Below are positions 60,159 through 64,000 of a stretch of DNA of 64,000 nucleotides, piece after piece. Numbering within the stretch: position 1 is the stretch's first letter; the number at the start of each line of letters is the position of its first letter. The stretch spans positions 1 to 64,000 of the forward strand of contig CAIMDB010000022.1 in assembly GCA_903839675.1 (NCBI GenBank), read 5' to 3'. The stretch comes from an uncultured Sphingomonadales bacterium. Lineage in GTDB: Bacteria; Pseudomonadota; Alphaproteobacteria; Sphingomonadales; Sphingomonadaceae. Both the position numbers and the translations under genes were made by a program. The notes under the pieces are model-generated. The model was not told the origin of the DNA and ran no database searches. It saw only the letters and a list, made by a program, of their open reading frames with translations.

Positions 60159-60710
60159 ATGATAGACGATAAATCCAAACGCGTCATCATCGCGGCAGCG
60201 GACGTCTTTCTGCGGTACGGCTATGCCCGCACGACCATGGGAGACATCGCCAAGGCCACAGGCATTTCGCGCCCGGCCCTCTACATTCTGTTTCCCGGAA
60301 AGGAGCAGATTTTTGAGGCCGCGACCATGTTCTTGGCAAAGCAACGCTTGGAGGAAATCCGATCGGCTGTTTCGTCCTGTCAGGGACTGGAGGCAAAGCT
60401 GATTACCGCGTTTGAGATGCTGCTTGTGCGCGTGTTTGAACTTCAGCAATCGGCGCCCGATGCGCGGGATATGGACGACCTCGCCTTTCCTGTTGTCCGC
60501 GACATTTATGCAATGTTTGTCGACTTTTTTGCCAAAGTGATCGACGATGGCGACCCAAGACCGCTTGCGCCTTCATCTCAAATCGCCAGAGGCCTTTTGT
60601 TCGGGCTGCGCGGCCTTCGTGAAGTCGCCCAGTGTGCGGACGACTATAGCGATATGATAGGTCTGCATATCAGCTTGGTCTGCACAGGCGGATTGGGCAG
60701 CCGCTCCTAG
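60159..60710 (+). CDS. TetR-family regulator (second)
   Basis: 183 residues. The helix-turn-helix lies in TTMGDIAKATGISRPALYILFPGKEQIF at about residues 26-53. The C-terminal domain is short and uncharacterised. A strong palindrome lies just upstream. It converges on the SDR at 60730. Likely targets are itself and the operon 57524-59986 or the ligase operon; the sequence does not decide. Confidence 0.87.
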   Translation: MIDDKSKRVIIAAADVFLRYGYARTTMGDIAKATGISRPALYILFPGKEQIFEAATMFLAKQRLEEIRSAVSSCQGLEAKLITAFEMLLVRVFELQQSAPDARDMDDLAFPVVRDIYAMFVDFFAKVIDDGDPRPLAPSSQIARGLLFGLRGLREVAQCADDYSDMIGLHISLVCTGGLGSRS

Positions 60711-60724
60711 TTCCCCACCACACC

Positions 60725-60742
60725 GGGGGCTAAGCAGCCCCC
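60725..60742. terminator. Hairpin between convergent TetR and SDR genes
   Basis: GGGGGCT at 60725-60731 pairs exactly with AGCCCCC at 60736-60742 around AAGC. The SDR stop codon lies inside the hairpin. Confidence 0.45.
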
Positions 60743-61560
60743 TCAGCCGTCACACGCTCATAAGCGGCCAAAGGCCCGACAACCGTCACGCCGCCATCTA
60801 CGGGGATGGTGAGCCCTGTGATAAACCGGCTTTCTGGTCCGGCAAGGAAGAGGGCTGCTTGGGCAATATCCCATGCATCGCCTTCAACGCCGATTGGGGC
60901 AATGGCGGTGCGGACACGGCGATGCTCGCCTTTGACATGCGCTTCGACCATCGGGGTCATGATATGTCCCGGCGCCACGCAATTGGCGCGAATGCCATCG
61001 CGCCCGTACATCACGGCGAGTTCGGATGTCAGCTGGATGACGGCCGCCTTGCTGGGCCCATAGGCGCTGTTTCCATGCGCCAACATGCCTGCGACCGATG
61101 CGATGTTGACGATGGCTTTGCCATTGCCGGCCATCAGCGCAGGCATGGTCTCGCGGCACATGTTCACGACGGTGCCAAAGTTGACAGACATGACACGGTC
61201 GATATCCGCTTGGGGCACGGTATGGAGTTGCCCCGCGCCGGACGCGATGCCGATGTTATTGGCCAGCACATCAAGCCCCCCCAGCCATTCGAGCGCTTCT
61301 GCGGTCATCCTTTTCGCATCGGCCGGATCAGCCACATTGCCAATGAAGATGCGCGCATCGCCGTTGAGGCCAGCGATCAGATTAAACGTCGTCTGCACGC
61401 GGGCTTCGTCTAGATCGAACAATGCCACTTTTGCGCCTTCGCCCGCAAACAGGGTCGCAATGGCCTTCCCCGTGCCCACACCGTCGCCAAGCGTTCCGGC
61501 GCCGGTGACGATGACTTTCCATCCGTTGAGACGGCCGTGGAAGATTTGTGGCTGCGGCAT
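60730..61560 (-). CDS. Short-chain dehydrogenase/reductase
   Basis: 276 residues. TGAGTLGDGVGTGKAIA near residue 20 is an expanded Rossmann glycine motif, NNIGIASG replaces the usual NNAG, and YGPSKAAVIQL with catalytic Tyr/Lys is near residue 167. Such variant SDRs are common in sphingomonad degradation clusters. It lies 43 bases downstream of the acyl-CoA ligase, probably in its operon. Confidence 0.83.
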   Translation of the reverse strand: MPQPQIFHGRLNGWKVIVTGAGTLGDGVGTGKAIATLFAGEGAKVALFDLDEARVQTTFNLIAGLNGDARIFIGNVADPADAKRMTAEALEWLGGLDVLANNIGIASGAGQLHTVPQADIDRVMSVNFGTVVNMCRETMPALMAGNGKAIVNIASVAGMLAHGNSAYGPSKAAVIQLTSELAVMYGRDGIRANCVAPGHIMTPMVEAHVKGEHRRVRTAIAPIGVEGDAWDIAQAALFLAGPESRFITGLTIPVDGGVTVVGPLAAYERVTAEGAA

Positions 61561-61603
61561 TCAGAAGTCCTTGCTTGGAAACGTTAGAAATGGGCGTGGC
61601 AGT

Positions 61604-63214
61604 TCAGTCCTGTGCCAAAACGATCTCACGCAGTTTGGGTTTGACCACTTTGCCCATGGCATTGCGCGGGAAGGATTCCATAAACCGCCATTCGTCCGGC
61701 ATTTTGTATCGGACAAGCTTTTCCGCACACAAGGCCTGAAGGCCAGCCTTTAAAGCATCAACATCCAAGTCTGGCCGCGCGGGCTGGATGCAGGCGACTG
61801 TCAGCATCCCCATCCGCAAATCAGGTTTCCCGACAACCGCGCAATCGGCGACATCGTCGTGCATGTGGAGAACGCGCTCAATTTCAGCCGGATAGACGTT
61901 GGATCCACCGCGGAGGATGAGCTCGGAGCTGCGGTCGGCAATGCTCAACCAGCCTTCTGCATCCAGGCTGCCATGGTCGCCTGTATGCACCACGCCGCCG
62001 CGAAGCAACGCGGCCGTTTTATCGGCTTCCCGCCAATAGCCAAGCGGCGGCGTGTAGACGTTGGCCCAAGGCCCTGACTGTGTAGCGGCAAAGCACACTT
62101 CACCCACTTCGCCCGTTGGCACAATATCGCCGTCTGCATTGCGGATCGTCACTTCAAGGTGGGGTAGCGCCCTGCCGCTTGCACCTTCGGGGGCCACGTC
62201 TTCGCCGGGATGCGCTACAACTGTGGGTGCTTCCGTCAGGCCATAGCTTGTCTTGATATGATAGCCGAAGCGTTTGAAGAACGCTTCACGAATGACTTCA
62301 GGCAATGGTGCACCGCCGCTGCCGAAAACAAGGCCATCGGGTAAGTCGCGGTCGAGTTGAAGAAGATCATAGACCATGGTCGGGACGATGGAGATCGATT
62401 CAACGCGGGTCTGGTGGCACCAGTCGATGAGCGCATCAAGCTTGGGCGAGACGCCGAAATAGAAGGGCTTGGCCACCATGAACGCAGATACGGGACCGAG
62501 GATCATCAAATTAGTGATCGTGAGCGGCAGGCAAGATCCGCGCCGAGCATCCGGCTGCAAAAGCCCATGAGCGAACGTCGCGGCAGGGATGACAATCATA
62601 TTGTGCTGGCTGTGGACAACACCCTTGGGCACGCCTGTTGTCCCGCTGGTGTACATGATGACAGCGGGAGCATATGGATCAATCTCTGGCGAAGGCGCAG
62701 AAGGCGTCGATGGGTTGGCCATAGCGGACGCCCAGCCGCCGTCGAGGTCCGCTGCATCAAGATACCAAACAGCCTCAAGGGTCGGGACAGCATCGACAAG
62801 CGTGTCGATCTGCGGCTTCAGGCTTGAATCTGTGATGAACAGCTTTGCGCCGCTGTGATTGAGGATGAACTTTTTGTCGTCCAGCGGCAGGATTTTGTTG
62901 ATGCCAACCCAAATGGCGCCAAGCCGCATGGCCGCGAAGAAAGCGATCACAAGATTGGATTCGTTTCCTAATGAGGCTGCGACCCGATCCCCTGTGCGGA
63001 CCCCTCCGGCATCCAGCAGGGCTGTGGCGGCGGTCACGGCATGGGCCAGTGTGCGGAATGTGTAGCTCGACGCGCCATCATTTAAAGCCTCGCTATCAGG
63101 GCTCATCTTGGCGGCGCGCTCGATGAGCGAGGCGACATCGCGGGGCGCTCCGGGCGGGTCATTGCGCGCAGGAGGCGCCTGAAGGCCGAGAGCTGCATAC
63201 TCAGTTTCAGTCAT
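61604..63214 (-). CDS. Acyl-CoA synthetase (AMP-binding)
   Basis: 536 residues. VIMYTSGTTGVPKGVVHSQ near residue 188 is the phosphate-binding motif, TSYGLTEAPTV near 315 and TGDHGSLDAEGW near 414 follow, and the catalytic lysine is in RNAMGKVVKPKL near the C terminus. The full motif set makes a functional ligase likely. The start is placed at ATG 63214, not the GTG one codon upstream. Divergent from the E2 gene, with an AT-rich promoter region between. Confidence 0.9.
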   Translation of the reverse strand: MTETEYAALGLQAPPARNDPPGAPRDVASLIERAAKMSPDSEALNDGASSYTFRTLAHAVTAATALLDAGGVRTGDRVAASLGNESNLVIAFFAAMRLGAIWVGINKILPLDDKKFILNHSGAKLFITDSSLKPQIDTLVDAVPTLEAVWYLDAADLDGGWASAMANPSTPSAPSPEIDPYAPAVIMYTSGTTGVPKGVVHSQHNMIVIPAATFAHGLLQPDARRGSCLPLTITNLMILGPVSAFMVAKPFYFGVSPKLDALIDWCHQTRVESISIVPTMVYDLLQLDRDLPDGLVFGSGGAPLPEVIREAFFKRFGYHIKTSYGLTEAPTVVAHPGEDVAPEGASGRALPHLEVTIRNADGDIVPTGEVGEVCFAATQSGPWANVYTPPLGYWREADKTAALLRGGVVHTGDHGSLDAEGWLSIADRSSELILRGGSNVYPAEIERVLHMHDDVADCAVVGKPDLRMGMLTVACIQPARPDLDVDALKAGLQALCAEKLVRYKMPDEWRFMESFPRNAMGKVVKPKLREIVLAQD

Positions 63215-63341
63215 CACGTTGCGCGGTCCTCACCTTCAATCTTTTCTATTTAAGATGTATATGATTATGACATATCAGTGCAAGAGCGACATTCGCGATC
63301 CTTAAGAAAGAGGGACGCGCCTGCCGATAGAAGGACCGACG
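63215..63341. promoter_or_regulatory. Divergent promoter region, ligase and E2
   Basis: 127 bases with an AT-rich core around 63245-63280 that contains ATATG and CATAT as inverted short arms. It would hold promoters for both genes; AAGGACC precedes the E2 start. Confidence 0.35.
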
Positions 63342-64000
63342 ATGACCGAAATGAAGTTTGAAGACCAGTTCACGCCTTTCGGGGAAATCGAAACGACGGG
63401 TTTGAGCAATTTTCAGAAGGTCGTCGCGCGTCGTCTGACCAAAAGCTGGACGGAAATTCCGCACGTCACGCATCATGATGACGTCGATGTGACGGAGATG
63501 GATGCCTATCGGAAATCTATGTCCGCAGACGCCAAAGTGTCGCCGTTGATCTTTCTGGTAAAGGCTCTGGCCGCAACGCTGGCCGAATTTCCAAGCTTCA
63601 ATGCCTCGGTGTCAGACGATGGAAAATCCCTCATCCTCAAGAAATACGTCAACATTGGCATTGCGGTGGACGGCCCGCTCGGATTGCTGGTGCCGGTCCT
63701 GAAAGATGTCGACACAAAGGATCTGGCAACTTTGAACGCGGAGCTGGCCGACCTCAGCGCGCAGGCGCGGGAAAAGGGCCTGCCGATGAGCGCAATGATG
63801 GGCGGATGCATGACGATTTCTTCTCTTGGCGGCATCGGCGGAACCGCCTTTACGCCAATCATCAACCAGCCCGAAGTTGCCATTTTGGGCGTCACCAAAA
63901 CCCGGATGTTCCCCGTATGGGATGGGGCCGCCTTCCAGCCGCGTATGCTGATGCCGTTATCGCTTAGCTACGATCACCGGGTGATCAATGGCGCAGATGC
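63342..64000 (+). CDS. 2-oxoacid dehydrogenase E2 catalytic domain, cut by window end
   Basis: At least 219 residues, open at the right edge. The protein starts almost directly with the acyltransferase catalytic domain (LSNFQKVVARRLTKSW near residue 27) and has no lipoyl domain and no recognisable subunit-binding domain before it. The active-site SLSYDHRVINGADA lies at the very end of the window, with catalytic His; the usual Asp of HxxxDG is Asn here, as in some pyruvate-type E2 enzymes. It is a plausible partner of the E1 pair and free lipoyl domain at 21851-24089, about 39 kb away. E3 is not seen. Confidence 0.87.
   Translation, partial: MTEMKFEDQFTPFGEIETTGLSNFQKVVARRLTKSWTEIPHVTHHDDVDVTEMDAYRKSMSADAKVSPLIFLVKALAATLAEFPSFNASVSDDGKSLILKKYVNIGIAVDGPLGLLVPVLKDVDTKDLATLNAELADLSAQAREKGLPMSAMMGGCMTISSLGGIGGTAFTPIINQPEVAILGVTKTRMFPVWDGAAFQPRMLMPLSLSYDHRVINGAD

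Overview
The window is about 64 kb of dense bacterial DNA. It looks like an alphaproteobacterium, most likely a sphingomonad. The evidence is an alphaproteobacterial-type tRNA-Met 3' end at the left edge, moderately high GC, and a very large set of acyl-CoA, short-chain dehydrogenase, P450, Rieske and flavoprotein genes of the kind sphingomonads use to degrade polycyclic or branched compounds. The species assignment is inference. No rRNA, CRISPR array, transposase, integrase or phage gene was seen.

Layout. Bases 1-1650 hold the end of tRNA-Met, its terminator, a degenerate second copy of the tRNA 3' end about 1.2 kb away, phased short repeats and inverted repeats, but no convincing gene; this looks like an old tRNA integration-site scar. 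Bases 1654-24100 carry a catabolic block: a hotdog-fold dehydratase, nitronate-monooxygenase-like protein, enoyl-CoA hydratase, aldo/keto reductase, Rieske oxygenase, PhyH-type dioxygenase, SDRs, thiolase, two acyl-CoA ligases, an acyl-CoA dehydrogenase, thioesterase, zinc alcohol dehydrogenase, a KstD-like flavoprotein, a GntR/FCD regulator, and a 2-oxoacid dehydrogenase E1 alpha/beta pair followed by a free-standing lipoyl domain. Bases 24149-29794 form a minus-strand operon with two P450s, rubredoxin, a beta-lactamase-fold esterase, a kinase-like protein and an SDR similar to 3-alpha-hydroxysteroid dehydrogenase. Bases 29986-44909 carry two paired acyl-CoA dehydrogenase sets, hydratases, two old-yellow-enzyme-type flavoproteins, an MFS exporter, a lactonase-like hydrolase and more SDR/AKR/thioesterase genes. 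Bases 56696-64000 add a nitroreductase, a second nitronate-monooxygenase-like gene, a TetR regulator, an SDR, another ligase and a truncated E2 acyltransferase catalytic domain that has no lipoyl domain of its own. Together these suggest degradation of a steroid-like, terpenoid or aromatic carboxylic substrate through CoA thioesters; the substrate is not determined by the sequence.

The most remarkable part is 44934-56686. Two mirror-image modules, each made of a multi-cluster ferredoxin, a divergent lactate-racemase-superfamily (LarA-like) protein and a MoCF/CinA-type domain protein, lie on opposite strands around a TetR regulator with a perfect operator-like palindrome. The plus-strand module continues without gaps into a UreH/NicO-type nickel permease, a NadD-like adenylyltransferase, LarE, LarB, a LarC1-only protein, a divergent NadC-like protein and an SDR. 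This reads as a self-contained nickel-pincer-nucleotide (NPN) system: nickel uptake, supply of nicotinate adenine dinucleotide, cofactor assembly, and two paralogous client enzymes that appear to be wired to iron-sulfur proteins. Known LarA enzymes are redox-neutral racemases or epimerases without ferredoxin partners, so an Fe-S-coupled NPN enzyme pair would be new. The biosynthetic genes are well supported by family motifs; the function of the two client modules is inference.
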